Positions 20,817 to 31,070 of a stretch of DNA of 64,000 nucleotides are shown here, piece after piece. A program made the translations under genes and the position numbers. Each line of letters opens with the position of its first letter. Position 1 is the first letter of the stretch. The stretch lies in contig JAJQZP010000473.1 in the NCBI GenBank assembly GCA_025403435.1, forward strand, positions 62,001-126,000, given 5' to 3'. Source of the stretch: Artocarpus heterophyllus (lineage: Eukaryota > Streptophyta > Magnoliopsida > Rosales > Moraceae). The notes below the pieces were generated by a model. It saw only the letters and a program-made list of their open reading frames with translations. It was not told the DNA's origin and did not search any database.

Positions 20817-21989
20817 CTAATAAGTCAGACTTTTAACAGACACCAGACTCTTTTCGTAGAAAAAATCCCAATGCCGTAGTCGGTCTAAATCATGAACTAC
20901 AACATCTCTACACTTTTGAGTGCGAAGATTGTAGGAGACCAGCCGGTTATCTCTGCCTTGCATGAGCAATTCATCGTTCAGGATGACCGACCATGTCCCC
21001 GCAAAATCTTTTTTGGTTTGGAAACACGACTGTTTGGTCCAACAAGATGCATCTTTATCCCCACTTGAGTAATCAACCAACACAAAAATCTCGATAAATA
21101 ATGGACTGTCATCGCACCCGTAATCTTTGGAGCACACAACCAAGGAAACATTATCATTCCAAATCGAAATCCCCACCCAATCTACCTCAAACTCAATATC
21201 CTGTGGATCAGGTAGTTGTGTGACATAGAATTCCTCCTCGGACATATCAAAACAGAGGATCATCTGATAACCAACAAAATGTTCCATCACCCAGTAACAA
21301 ACTCCCCCATGATATACTGCATCTTGACACAAAAAGTCCGCCATGAGTGTGTCTTGGGGCAAGTCAAGCTCCCTCCAAGAATCAGTACCCAATGTGTGCA
21401 CTTCAGCCTTGTACGTTCCACGATTTGAAATTGCGACAAACTTGAATTGGTTGGGTCTGGAGTCGCATCCAAATCCCATTGCTGATGGAAGGGAATCTCC
21501 AACATCTCGGGCGTAATTCGATACTGGAAGGAGCTTGCATTCCAGCAATACCGGATTGCATACCATTATGTTCCGAGGATCTTGAACTAGGCAAATGATC
21601 CCATCACAATGATAAGCCTTCTGCCACCGAGCCCGCCTATTATGGCCTTCACCCTGAGGAGGAGGTAAATTGAGTTGTTTTGTAACAGACAGAATGTGAT
21701 CATCGTCACGATCACCATTCAATATTGTAACCAATGAGAATATGTCTCCATGGCATCCTGCCCCATTATGATCAAGATCAGGGCAAGAGTGACTGAGAAT
21801 TAAGGATGGAGAGGACTTCGTCTTCGTGTTGCGGAGGTGTTTCGCAACAAAGGACGAATCATTGACGAGATCAGATACAAGACCATAACATGACTTGTTT
21901 ACCCACTTAAACTGCATCAGCGAGTCGGCAGGAACCAACAGCATGATTTCCTCCAACACCTCTTCTGGAAGATGGTGTAAAGTCGACAT
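20817..21989 (-). CDS. F-box protein with F-box-associated domain
   Basis: Intact single-exon coding sequence of 390 residues from the ATG at 21989. An upstream in-frame TTG adds four residues, but no ATG lies there and it falls beyond a good splice acceptor. The N-terminus is a canonical F-box (LPEEVLEEIMLLVPADSLMQ, FKWVNKSCYGLV, then FVAKHLRN, about residues 5-55). The rest is an F-box-associated domain: GIICLVQDPRNIMVCNP near 145-160, MGFGCDSRPNQFKFVAI near 185-200, EVHTLGTDSWRELDLP, AVYHGGVCYWV, ILCFDMSEEEF, and a KSLVSVKSLTY C-terminus. Such proteins are substrate receptors of SCF ubiquitin ligases: the F-box contacts SKP1 and the C-terminal domain picks the target. It belongs with CPR1/S-locus-F-box-like proteins at family level. 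No target can be inferred. Closest relatives here are the pseudogenes at 44866 and 47545. No disabling change is seen. Confidence 0.9.
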   Translation of the reverse strand: MSTLHHLPEEVLEEIMLLVPADSLMQFKWVNKSCYGLVSDLVNDSSFVAKHLRNTKTKSSPSLILSHSCPDLDHNGAGCHGDIFSLVTILNGDRDDDHILSVTKQLNLPPPQGEGHNRRARWQKAYHCDGIICLVQDPRNIMVCNPVLLECKLLPVSNYARDVGDSLPSAMGFGCDSRPNQFKFVAISNRGTYKAEVHTLGTDSWRELDLPQDTLMADFLCQDAVYHGGVCYWVMEHFVGYQMILCFDMSEEEFYVTQLPDPQDIEFEVDWVGISIWNDNVSLVVCSKDYGCDDSPLFIEIFVLVDYSSGDKDASCWTKQSCFQTKKDFAGTWSVILNDELLMQGRDNRLVSYNLRTQKCRDVVVHDLDRLRHWDFFYEKSLVSVKSLTY

Positions 21990-21991
21990 TT

Positions 21992-22342
21992 CTGCTTCCA
22001 AATCAAATCTAATTTAGTTAACACTCGACATAGATCAGAAGAGAGAACTTGCTTGTTTCTCAAGAAACAAACACAGCTGAAATGAAATTCAATATTCAAA
22101 TGTTGGCAAGACAAGGAGAGTTAAATCAGAAAAACCATACTACCACATTCAAAGTTACTTTTTTGCAATTTTTCTCATTTCATCTATTTTCTCTTTAGCT
22201 GAAACTGAAACTAGATGTCCAAATCTAACTCTAATTATTTGCTAACACTTCCATTTTCACAGAAATCTCATCTATCTTCTCTTTAGCAGAAAATGGAAAT
22301 CATCAAAACATAATCAAAGAGAATTGGATTAGAGAAGCTGAC
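21992..22342 (-). other. Predicted 5' UTR intron of the F-box gene
   Basis: On the minus strand TTTTAAG/GTCAGC at 22342 is a donor, and GATTTGGAAGCAG/AA two bases before the ATG at 21989 is an acceptor. The same donor context recurs upstream of the pseudogenes (about 46535 and 49378) and of the distant gene (63772), each with an acceptor just before the ATG in the intact cases. Intron length is about 351 nt. This is inference from motif and conservation; no transcript data. Confidence 0.6.
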
Positions 22343-23012
22343 CTTAAAACCACAAGAAAAGAAAAAGCTCTGAGCTTTGAGAAGGCCTGTAAATTTTCTC
22401 AGTGGTTCTAGTGTTGGTGATACAACATGGCATTGCAATGGCATGAATGTTATACATATTTAAATGTGTGGCTTTGAATGTTAGATAGGAATCCAACTTT
22501 TTTCAACGGTGATGTGGAAGCTTCGAACCTGCGAGCTGTCAAGTTGAGGTTGCCCACCTAACTTAATATATATCTTTTTCTTTATTTCCTTTTTTCTTTC
22601 TTTCTTTCTTTCCTTCTTTTTTTCATCTTCTTTAACAGGGTGCGTGATTTATAGTTCCCATTTTATTAGAAGTTTGTTTGGTTCTACGTTTGAATTGTGT
22701 AGTTTTGAAACTTTTTTGTTTGAACTGAAAGTTCTGAATTTTTGTTGGTGTCGGTTTGGTTTATAGATTTAAGCAAAAATTTAAATTTTCATGAGAGAAA
22801 ATATTGTGACAAAATGGTGTGTATTGTTATAAAAACAAGTGTAGCAAACGGTACAATGAACTGGACTTTTAGAAGTGTAGCAAAAATTCAAATAATAATA
22901 ATAAAGTGTACTGTACAATCTATGTTTCGTGAACTAATAAACATATAAAATTAGACGGCTCCTAGGAGACATTATTTTTACAAGCATGTGAACGTGCCAT
23001 AGAGATAATTTA
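22343..23012. other. F-box gene 5' flank and spacer
   Basis: 5' UTR and promoter side of the F-box gene up to about 22500, then a T/C-rich run (22570-22625) and AT-rich spacer. No second gene on the opposite strand is supported. Confidence 0.5.
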
Positions 23013-23015
23013 TTA

Positions 23016-23134
23016 GGGCATGTTTGTTTCGATACTTAAATCACGGTTTGAATTATTTTGTTATAGTATTTTTCTCACAAAAATTTAAATCTTTATTTAA
23101 ATACTCTATTTAAATACTCGAACTAAACGGGCCC
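23016..23134. mobile_element. Tourist-like MITE (119 bp)
   Basis: Terminal inverted repeats GGGCATGTTTGTTTCGATAC and, reversed at the other end, GGGCCCGTTTAGTTCGAGTA, continuing into matching TTTAAA. It is flanked by TTA at 23013-23015 and 23135-23137. TTA duplications and this size are typical of PIF/Harbinger-derived MITEs. Confidence 0.8.
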
Positions 23135-23549
23135 TTAGTCTATTGATATATTCTAAGGTTGCATAAGTCATAGTGGTTGTTTTGTTTGTTTGTGATTATT
23201 TGCAATCTGTACTTGTACATACAGCATTGGACGACTCTTTTTTCTAGAAGCTTGTGAAAAGACTATAGAGAACTAAATGAACACAAAAGAAAAAAAAAAA
23301 TGAAACTTAACAGTCACGCACAAATGGATGTTAAGAACTCGTTAGTAAACTTTAACAAAAATCATTTAGCTTCATTTTAGATCTCAGTCGGAAAATCTCT
23401 CTATTCTTATTTACTCTTCTTTTTTTTTCCCAAATTTTTATTGTCCTGTAATAAGAAGTTAAAAAAAGGATATAGAGAGAAGAATAAAATTAATAGATTT
23501 ATTTTTTTATACTATAATTACATAAATATATATATATGACCTTATTTAT

Positions 23550-24135
23550 ATTGTGAGTAATCTCGACCGCCTATGGGCCCACAGTTGAGATCAGGAAGAA
23601 CCTTGTGAGAAGCCCTAGTCTAGGAAGGGTAAATTGAAGAAAGCTCTCCCAAGAAGTCGAGATAAACTTGAAGGATCAAGAAGCCGAGATGACCGTGTGA
23701 CTAGGTCTAGTGAACGATGAAACACAAGTTTAAATTTAGAAAAAGGCAACCGAACCTCGATCGAATCAGAACATAACAAATTACACGAGATTTGGGGAAG
23801 AAGTCAAACAAAAGATATAGAAAAATCATTAGAGTATAGTCAGAAAGAAAATATTCCTAATTTAATTGAGATTTTAGTTATTATTTCTCATAATTATATC
23901 TTATGTAAAATTGTAACTATAAACAAAGGTAAAGACCTCAAAAACAAGACTTTAATCTCTCTTTGATGAGTGTACATAGAAAAAATAGTGAAAAATACTA
24001 TCAAAGTAGACGTAGCTTTCACCAAACAAACCATTATAATTCTCAATATTTTATTCTTTCTGCACTTTTATATTTGCTTTATACAAATTTCGTGAGTGTT
24101 CATGAAGGCCATTGTTGGCCGATTTCCACCGTCAA
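23550..24135 (+). mobile_element. Probable solo LTR or LTR fragment of a Tat-type element
   Basis: A block distinct from its surroundings, with GACCGCCTATGGGCCCACAG near 23566 and a downstream part that looks like a transcription start/polyadenylation region (TAAAATTGTAACTATAAACAAAGGTAAAGACC near 23906). It ends with TTTTATTCTTTCTGCACTTTTATATTTGC..AAATTTCGTGAGTG and a CACCGTCAACAATTT stretch, the kind of U5 end found before the primer site of Tat elements. A diverged version of the end is at 8390-8520. Start and target duplication not resolved. Confidence 0.45.
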
Positions 24136-26508
24136 CAATTTACAAACTATTTGCGGGGTGCCTCCTCCATACCCAGTTCGGAACCATTCCTTCATGTGTT
24201 TTGAGCCGTTGACACTGACGTGTATTAGCCGGTTTCCGGTGTAACACCCGGGAAGTTAATGAATAACGCATACATTGATGCTTGTTAGCGGTTGGGTTTA
24301 ACGAGGGTTTTAGGATTTGCACGACTCACGAGGCAAGGTGCTGTCTGTCCATTTATGTTTGGCTATTCCCGTTCCTGCCCTCCCAAATTTTTTACTTCTG
24401 TCCATCGACACTTTAACCACCCTGCAGTTTTTTTTCTTTTCTTTTTCTTTTTTTGGAAAAAGAATTTCTCTTTAAATCAAAGTGAATTTTTCTCCTTTTA
24501 TTAAGCTTGGCTCACCTGTAAAAGTGAAAAAATAGCTGAGTGGTCACTTTTAGAGGTCACCTTAACACGTGGGAGCTAGACATATTTTAAGATCTTTGGT
24601 AAAATAGTATATTTATTTCATATATTTTTTAAACTTAATATATTTAAATTTAAATTTGAATATCAAAAATTCTTTAAACGCATATTTGTTTCTCCTAAAA
24701 TCTAAATCAAATGAGTATCAGGAATTCAACTTTTTAGAATTCTAACCCTCTTGAACTGTTGATACTTAGATATTTTTATTACAGTAAAAGTTGAAATTTT
24801 ATCTCTTATATTTGAGTAAAAAAATCATAACTTCTTTATTTGATATCCAATTGATATGATTCTTTTTTTATTGTGTCCCTAGTGAAGAGAAGAATAAATT
24901 AACATCTATATTGCATATTTTTAGGATCATTAACATTAATATTTTATTAGATTTGTTAATAAATCAAAAACTTTTTTCACTATCTCTTTAAACATAAATT
25001 TTAATTTTATTCTATATTCAGATTAAAAATAAAATACATATCCAAACGTCAATTTGGATAATAATTCAAATCACCAATTTAAATCCTAATTCAAATTATA
25101 CAACTTAAAACAAATCATTAATTTGAATATATTTATCAGACAGAAATGTCTTGCCTTCCTTTTTTCTTTTTTCTTTTTTCTTTTTCTGACGGTCAAGTCT
25201 TGTATTTCTTGTTCATAACATTTTATGTACTGTCATCGATTTTCTTTTTTGAGAGATAGAATTGAAATTAAGACTTAAATCTTAGACTTAGGTTTAAAAT
25301 TATTATAAAATTGAACTTTTGATCACTACTATAGGTGTTTGGCATAATTATTGGTTAAAATTGTAAACATTATAGCGTGTGAGAGTTTTACTCTAAACGT
25401 GTGCACAAACATAATTTAAACGTGGCACGTGGCCTGCTAATTGTAGCCACGTATGGGTGGAATTTTTCCAACAGCAAGATTTTATCAAATCCCTTATTCC
25501 CTTTATTTGTGTATATAGATGATCACTCGTATATATAATCTATAGATTTTTCTCAAAAAAAAAAAAAAGCATATAATCTATCGATGTCTACCTTCTCGGA
25601 TATTATGCATATGAGAGGTTTATATTATTCATTACTTGCATGATACATTACATATGTGCATAGGTCATAGACTCGTTGGTGGATGTAAATGTAATGAGCA
25701 ACACACATTATATTATAGTATATAGCAAAAGAGAGGAAAAAGAAAGGGAGGATGTATTTGTTTGGCATTAGTTGCTCTACTAACAAACTTTTCAGTTAAA
25801 AACAGTGTAAAGCTCTCACTTGTTATAGTAAAAGTAAAAAAGTTATCATAATATAAAATTTTCACATACTACAATGCTTACAATTTTTATTAATAATTTT
25901 AAATACCATGCAAAAAGCTTTAGTCTGCAATACGGGTTTTGGCAAAAAAAGGGTGGAGAATCTAACAAATGGGGTGCCAAAAGTCTTAGAACAGATTAAT
26001 AGATTCATAGACTAATAGACTAGTAGATGGATTAGTAGATTAAAGGATACCAATAGATTATGGTGAAGAAAAATATTAATTACACGTGCCCTCTTGGACG
26101 TTCCAAGACAGTTTATAGTCATAGGCGGATGGAAAAAAGGAAAGGGCAGCCACCTCCAAGGACTGATTTCATTTCTAGAAAGTTTTTTTTTTTTTTTTTA
26201 TAAAACATTTCTAGAAGGTTAATTCACTTGAAATATGAGAATGGAAGTATGGGTTTCATAGACATATAGCAAAATTGTAACAAAATTAAAATATAAGAGT
26301 TTTTCAGAAGACTTTAAGATTAGTAAAAATTTATACCATTAAAATTATTATTGTATTATTATGTGATATAAAATGTGTCACCGAAATAACAATTGTTATG
26401 CAATTTTTTCTATTTATAAAATATTCTAAAGTTTTACTGAATTTCAATTTTTCTGTAGTAAATCTTATCTGTAGTGTAGCTTTTGCAATATAGTTCGCTG
26501 ATAACACA

Positions 26509-26510
<2 letters not shown>
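24136..26510. other. AT-rich intergenic DNA with small repeats
   Basis: TGTAACACCCGGGAAG at about 24239 looks like the start of another truncated LTR. 25340-25400 and 25755-25900 carry fragments of the MITE family seen at 42067 (GTGTTTGGCAT, GTGAGAG..AAAGCTCTCAC, TATAGTAAAAG). 25990-26055 is a short run of AGATTAATAGATT repeats. No protein-coding gene is supported. Confidence 0.5.

Positions 26511-26547
<37 letters not shown>
26511..26547. repeat. (TA)n microsatellite
   Basis: About 18 TA units directly beside the left end of the retrotransposon. Confidence 0.95.
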
Positions 26548-26551
<4 letters not shown>

Positions 26552-26561
26552 CTCCGAAAGC

Positions 26562-28921
26562 CATAACGCCCCTATGTGGGGGTTAACAGTTTTTAATGAG
26601 ATAAAATAAAAATAAATAATAAAAGTAAAACCTTAAAAATAAAATTTGCCCGGGACTTAAATGAAAACTCTCAACTCAAAAATAAAAATATAAACGACAA
26701 ATAAACCACAGTTTTAATGTAGCACCTTAAATTTAATAATATAAACTGTTGTCATCATCATTTTAACCCTCAACACATTGTAATACAGTCACAGAAAGTA
26801 ACAATTGATGCTTACATTATCATGAAGAACATTCTCAACAATTGAAGCAGTCCCAATGTAATATAGCTACATCACTTCCTCAACTATATTTCTCGTAGCC
26901 ACCTCACACTTAGTGAGTCCTGAAAAGATATAAACATAAGGGAATGAGCAACACTATGCTCAGTAGAGAAAGCCATTACTCACCTTTAGGTTTTTATCAT
27001 TACCACATTAAAATCTGCATGGTTAGTAGGTTACATCATATTCCAGATTATGAGGTTTATTATGATCACATCTTATGGATACCGTAGTTAATCATTACCA
27101 AGTGTCATAATTACACATTTATACAAATATTACCAATCATCATTGTTCATAGGTATCCATGTTAAATAGACTATCACTCAACTCATCGAAACCCAAATGG
27201 GCGCACTTGATCACCCTATAAACATTCCAAGGGTGTTCCGGTGAGGGGACATCAAGCCCCGAGTCCTCACCAAATTGATTCCTGTACAGTGTGTTCTGGG
27301 ACTTTCAACCCAAGGAAGCGTCATCGCCTTCCCCCTATTTTACCTTTTAGGGTATTCATGCCCAAGGACGTAACCGTCGCCCTCTTCATGTCTCACAATT
27401 TCTCTATATTGAATCATTATCAATAGAGTTAGTTTTCCTAACCATGCTTCTCAATTTATAACATGTGTCAATTCATTATGTTCCTCGCCGTACAATACAA
27501 GACGAGTCCATGTCATAGTTTCATATGTGATAATCATATAATATCATTTCAACATAGATATATATATATTGCGGCAAAACAATCAATTTTAATTCTATAA
27601 AAACCTCACAAAAGATGAGTAATAGAATCCCTACCTTTCAAGCTTATCAACAATCTTTTAATCCTGGAATCAGTTAACGTTAGCTCCATACTCCCTTGAT
27701 CCTAAGGCGTGCATAAGGACAATTAAAACTAAAGCACAACATACAACTATATTCATAAATAAATCATGTGTAAACCTATCTTACTAGTATGCCATTAAAG
27801 CTTTTATATAAATCTCTTTTGAATACCACAGTAAACAATTTTTGTCTTAACGCAATATAAAATGTGAACAAGTAATCTATATGTTTTAGTCCCTAATAAG
27901 ATTCATCAATCACTTAGGATAATATTGGAAAGGTTGCAAGACATTAAAGAATTAGGTGGTGAGCAAAGATGGGTTCTTGGTTCAGGTTAGCAGCTGGTAT
28001 ACCATAACAAACTGGCAGATTTACTAGTTTCCAATACAAAAATTGAATAATTCTTAGAAAATAAAATACAACTCCGATTAAGGTTTATGATAGCTCGTTA
28101 GAAAGCCTAGGATGCTACTTTTCAAATATGCAAACCAATTCATAAAATTTATTTTAATTTAATCTTAGAATTTCAAGAAATAACCACTGCCCATAGAGGT
28201 ATTATAAAGTTTAACAATATAAATTTTCTGTCTAGGGCATATACACTTAGACTTCATACATATGCTCCAAAATAGCAACAAACATATACTTAGGTTTAAG
28301 AACGCAAATTTGAATAATCCTTTAGTATAAAAGAAAATTTATAAATGAAAGACTAAATTTGTTCATAAGATTCTAACCTCGGATTATGGTTAGTTGGAAG
28401 CTTGAAATGGTTTCAAAACAGGTTCCTTTACTTCGGTATGACTGAAATTCTTGCTCAAATGGAGGTGATGGTGGCTGATTTTTATGGCTGCCTTGAAGAA
28501 GTTCTCTAAGTATTTTGCTTCAGCAAAGAAATGAGAAGAAGGGTGTGGGAACCGTGGAAGAGAAAGGAAGAAAAGATGAAGTCTTTGAAGAGAAGTGATA
28601 GAAACAATTATAGAGGAGACATGTTGAAGCATGTCACGGAGGAAATAAAGAAAATGAGGGTCAAGAGTAGTTGGAAAAGATATCCTTATGTCTCATCTAA
28701 AGACTTTAACACACATAATGCCAATATGACATTTTTGAGATTTATTAGAAGTTCTAAGGCTTTTTAGTAATCATACTAAATAAATATAGGAGAATTTTAG
28801 AAAATTTAAAAATAGATAAAAATAAATATTATAAAATAAATTTAAATGAAGCAATTTTTTTTATACATTAAAAATTAATTTAATTACCTCAATACCCGTT
28901 AGGAGAATAACGGGTGTCACA
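26562..28921 (-). repeat. 3' LTR (2360 bp)
   Basis: Aligns end to end and without visible indels to 33081-35440. Differences I can see by eye: G/A near 26648, T/C near 27276, T/C near 27750, G/A near 28659, and G/A near 28902, plus the terminal CA instead of TG at 26562-26563. Open frames inside it (such as 27241-27426 and 28531-28767) recur in every LTR copy and read through LTR sequence; I do not treat them as genes. Confidence 0.93.
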
Positions 28922-28935
28922 GCTCTACCCCCCTT
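28922..28935 (-). other. Polypurine tract
   Basis: Minus strand AAGGGGGGTAGAGC directly before the 3' LTR start TGTGACACCC; this is the priming site for plus-strand synthesis. Confidence 0.88.
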
Positions 28936-29876
28936 AAAGAAATTTCGTCCTCGAAATTTCAATTCTAGCAATACTAGTAAAAATTTTGATTCCATTATGA
29001 TTCCAATTCCGAGTCTAAACCGTTAATGTTGTTTATCTTCCAAAGTTAAGTTATCGTATCTCCACTTATTTACTTGCATAATAAATCTTACTCCTAAATC
29101 CCTCAATGAGAGTATTTCTGACAAGTTTCAACTTATAACACCGTATAATAGTCTAAGAATCTGATCAGGCATACATATTGACCATATCATGATTCCAGTC
29201 CTTCATTGTCCATGGACTGTGATTTACAATCACATTTAAGGAGATTGCCAGAGAAATTTTATATACTTCATCTTTAGGTTCCTTTTCCTTTTTGAGTAAG
29301 GAAAAGTCAAATATATTTGATTTCATACCTCAACTAATAAACTAAAACATAATCATAAAACATATATCACAAACACTTTTATTCAAAACTATACATTAAA
29401 CTTACTCATAGAGATATTAAACGGAATCTCAGAGTTGCAAACATACCCGGCATATTTTTCATTAAACAGCTATCCTCATGACACAAACATTCAATCCAAA
29501 TAATATACTCATATTTCATATGGAATATCCCCATAACTGACTCTGGTACTTCCACATAATATTAACAGAATATTACACATTACAAACATAATACGGATAC
29601 GTTTCGAGAGTACAAGGCACTCCGTATACCAGCTATCCATATCATGCATGCTTAGAGGATACAAAAACATCGATAAACAAAAGATCGGACCTTAAGAAGG
29701 ATGCGTTTCGAGAGCATCAAGTACTCCGTATCCAGCCATCCCGGCATTAGGCTCAATGAATCTAAAAGATTGAACAACGACGTACCACAAGAAACACAGA
29801 ATACAAGGTAAACGGTTATTCGTAACAAACGAAATACGGACACACATGCCTACATGCCAAAGATAAAACAAAAAGA
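28936..29876. other. Internal non-coding part of the element, 3' side
   Basis: About 0.94 kb between the LOG-like frame and the polypurine tract. It contains an imperfect duplication: GATACGTTTCGAGAGTACAAGGCACTCCGTAT at 29594 and GATGCGTTTCGAGAGCATCAAGTACTCCGTAT at 29699. It also carries the plus-strand inverted motif GAAATTTCGTCCTCGAAATTTC at 28938-28959, which can form a hairpin next to the polypurine tract. No gene seen. Confidence 0.6.
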
Positions 29877-30527
29877 TTACAGATGGAGATTCAAATCAAT
29901 TGGCCGCTCCCGGCTTTCCCTTTCCCATTCAAGCTTGGATGTTGCAGTGTCGGATTCTGGATGTATGATTTGCATTTTATCTATCAATTCCTCAGCTGTT
30001 GAAGCAGTAACAAAGATTTGTCCCTCCGATTCTGTAGTGATGTTTTCTTCCACAGCGTAATCTAGAAATTTCAAAAGACCGTCATAAAAACCCTTTACGT
30101 TCAGCAGTCCCAAAGGTTTGGAATAAAAGCCCAACAATTGCCCACAAGCAACTATAAATATTTCCTCAAGAGTACCTAGACCACCAGGTAATGCTATAAA
30201 AGCATCAGAATTATAGATTATGTCTTTAAAATTTTTAGGGATACTCCTGACTCCTTCTCCCTTACCTATGGCTTCCTTACAAAGGTTTCCTTCAACTGGA
30301 ATATGAGGCCAAATTCTTACATCAGTAGCGTCACTAGACCTAGCTGCTAGTGCCATATTTACCATCATTTTTATACTACCACCCCCATAGATTATGTTAA
30401 TCTTTTTGCGTGCTAGGACTTACCCTAAGTGATTTGCAGCTTCTAAATAAGCTTTATCTTTTCCAAAGCTGGAACCACAAAAGACACAGACATTCTTTAT
30501 TTTCTTCGTGGACTGGGAGGTAGACAT
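29877..30527 (-). pseudogene. LOG-like: Intronless LOG-like cytokinin riboside 5'-monophosphate phosphoribohydrolase copy inside the retrotransposon
   Basis: LOG enzymes release active cytokinin bases from their riboside monophosphates. The minus strand shows a whole LOG in one uninterrupted register of 216 codons, the usual family length. Residues 1-35 (from ATG at 30527) include NVCVFCGSSFGKD. Codon 36 is TAA at 30420-30422. Then come VLARKKINIIYGGGSI, a diverged middle, SDAFIALPGGLGTLEE carrying the family motif PGGxGTxxE, KPLGLLNVKGFYDGLL, and the C-terminus. Plant LOG genes normally have several introns; none remains, so this is a reverse-transcribed capture. From the internal Met at 30368 a 163-residue frame is open. 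The conserved Arg of the helix before SDAF aligns with Asn (SIPKNFKDI), and GGGSIGLMG is altered to GGGSIKMMV, so activity is doubtful. GTAAGT at the stop resembles a splice donor, but LOG coding sequence continues directly after it. Host capture is inferred; the family call is firm. Confidence 0.85.
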
Positions 30528-31070
30528 ATTTGGTTTATAGAAGTGGTTGCTTAATGTCTGCTCCACTTAGACTTCGGGTTCTACATGAGATTTTAAGGAT
30601 GAGAAATATACAAAAAGGGCTAAAGAGATAGACGAGTAAGTAATGAAAAGGTAATCCAAAGATTTAAACAAAATTGAGAACAATTCGACAGAAGACCCTC
30701 TTGACACAACTATAGACTTTTTGACAAATATACACCAAGTCTAGAAATTTAATATAAGCGACAAATACTGTAGAACTTTTGAAATTTGAGACACAAATCT
30801 TGAAATATCTGGATAAGTTTTTCAAAATTCAAACATATTACTGTACCGTATGTAACGTGTCTGATAAGATAATATATTTTATTATATATATATATTTAAG
30901 AAAATCATAAATTAAATAAGATATTAACACTTACTGTATCAATCTAATAATCACAATTATTTCAAACACAAAAGCAAATATTCTGAGTAAAAGAAAAACA
31001 CAAACTGTTGAACATCAGCTAAAACTGCTTCAAATAAGTAAAGACTAAATAACCTTTATAGAGCGATGAC
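30528..31070. other. Spacer between the two cargo frames
   Basis: AT-rich, no frame of note. It could hold a promoter for the LOG-like frame, but no clear element is seen. Confidence 0.5.

Noticed and set aside
21999..22001. TTG as start of the 20817 F-box gene
   Set aside because: An ATG four codons later begins at the family-typical place, and the TTG falls in the predicted intron end.
27241..28767. Open frames repeated in each LTR copy (for example 16752-16934, 27241-27426, 33760-33945; 28531-28767, 35050-35286)
   Set aside because: They recur because the LTR recurs. They are short, lack known motifs, overlap frames on the other strand, and are interrupted in the older LTR at 9732.
30415..30425. 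GTAAGT splice-donor look-alike at the stop codon of the LOG-like copy
   Set aside because: LOG coding text continues in the same register right after it with no missing residues, so an intron is not needed; a nonsense change is the simpler reading.
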